In this document: positions 35,501-35,513 of the stretch, in pieces | Layout: each line of letters opens with the position of its first letter | Numbering within the stretch: position 1 is the first letter of the stretch | Assembly (NCBI GenBank): GCA_965368405.1 | Contig: CBDUMS010000030.1 | Location: forward strand, 1-35,513 | DNA: 35,513 bases | Reading direction: 5' to 3' | Source of the DNA: S012-113 sp965368405 | GTDB lineage: Bacteria > Bacteroidota > Bacteroidia > Cytophagales > Cyclobacteriaceae | Notes under the pieces: generated by a model | What the model saw: the letters and a program-made list of their open reading frames with translations, nothing else | Database searches by the model: none | What the model was told of the DNA's origin: nothing | Made by a program: the position numbers and the translations under genes

Positions 35501-35513
35501 CTGGCAACGACTT
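35501..35513 (-). rRNA. rrf: 5S ribosomal RNA, 3' end only (cut by window edge)
   Basis: On the minus strand the last bases read AAGTCGTTGCCAG, matching the conserved end of Bacteroidota 5S rRNA (...GTAAGTCGTTGCCAG). Only about 13 bases are present. An intrinsic terminator downstream on the same strand supports it. The rest of the rRNA operon should lie beyond the right edge. Confidence 0.6.

Noticed and set aside
1..35513. CRISPR arrays, tRNAs, phage or insertion-sequence genes, toxin-antitoxin or defence systems
   Set aside because: No spaced direct repeats, cloverleaf-like sequences, transposase or integrase motifs, or defence-related domains were found on either strand.

Overview
The window looks like chromosomal DNA from a gliding or T9SS-bearing member of the Bacteroidota, most likely the Cytophagales (Fulvivirga/Marivirga/Roseivirga-like; the order is inferred from gene content only). 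Three things support this. It carries core type IX secretion genes (sprA, porU, porV). Most starts lack a clear Shine-Dalgarno sequence. At least seven start codons are preceded by a perfect TAnnTTTG box, the Bacteroidota -7 promoter element. Base composition and codon use look even, and I see no prophage, insertion sequence, CRISPR array or tRNA.

Layout. Positions 1-305 hold no convincing gene but contain a run of five inverted repeats and a promoter. 306-3059: enoyl-CoA hydratase, a polysaccharide flippase and dUTPase. 3105-6799: an overlapping cell-envelope cluster of a TPR protein, a DUF4292 (LolA-like) lipoprotein and an EnvC-like murein hydrolase activator. 6883-9845: tatA, gatA and a LysM lytic transglycosylase (MltD type). 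9883-10971: a DUF4837 lipoprotein with its own promoter. 11067-13939: malic enzyme (maeB) coupled to ruvA. 13991-21118: sprA, the giant T9SS translocon. 21178-21958: gcvH and a VanZ-like membrane protein. 22135-22809: a TonB energy transducer ending in a perfect bidirectional terminator shared with a convergent minus-strand operon at 28034-22857 (FAD oxidoreductase, pseudo-peptidase/propeller/barrel protein, yicC). 28096-35339: metallo-beta-lactamase-fold hydrolase, pssA, porU, porV and a zinc-less M16 peptidase homologue. The last bases are the 3' end of a 5S rRNA on the minus strand with its terminator, so a ribosomal RNA operon lies just beyond the right edge.

How the genes fit together. 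The theme is envelope building and protein export. SprA is the outer-membrane pore of T9SS, PorV carries cargo from it, and PorU is the sortase that cleaves and attaches cargo. TatA, TonB, EnvC, MltD, the flippase, PssA and the lipoproteins maintain the envelope around it. The rest is housekeeping (dUTPase, RuvA, GatA, GcvH, malic enzyme). I found no clearly new system. The best leads are the hairpin-rich left edge and two enzyme homologues that have lost their metal ligands (23745-26975 and 34074-35339), the second directly behind porU-porV.
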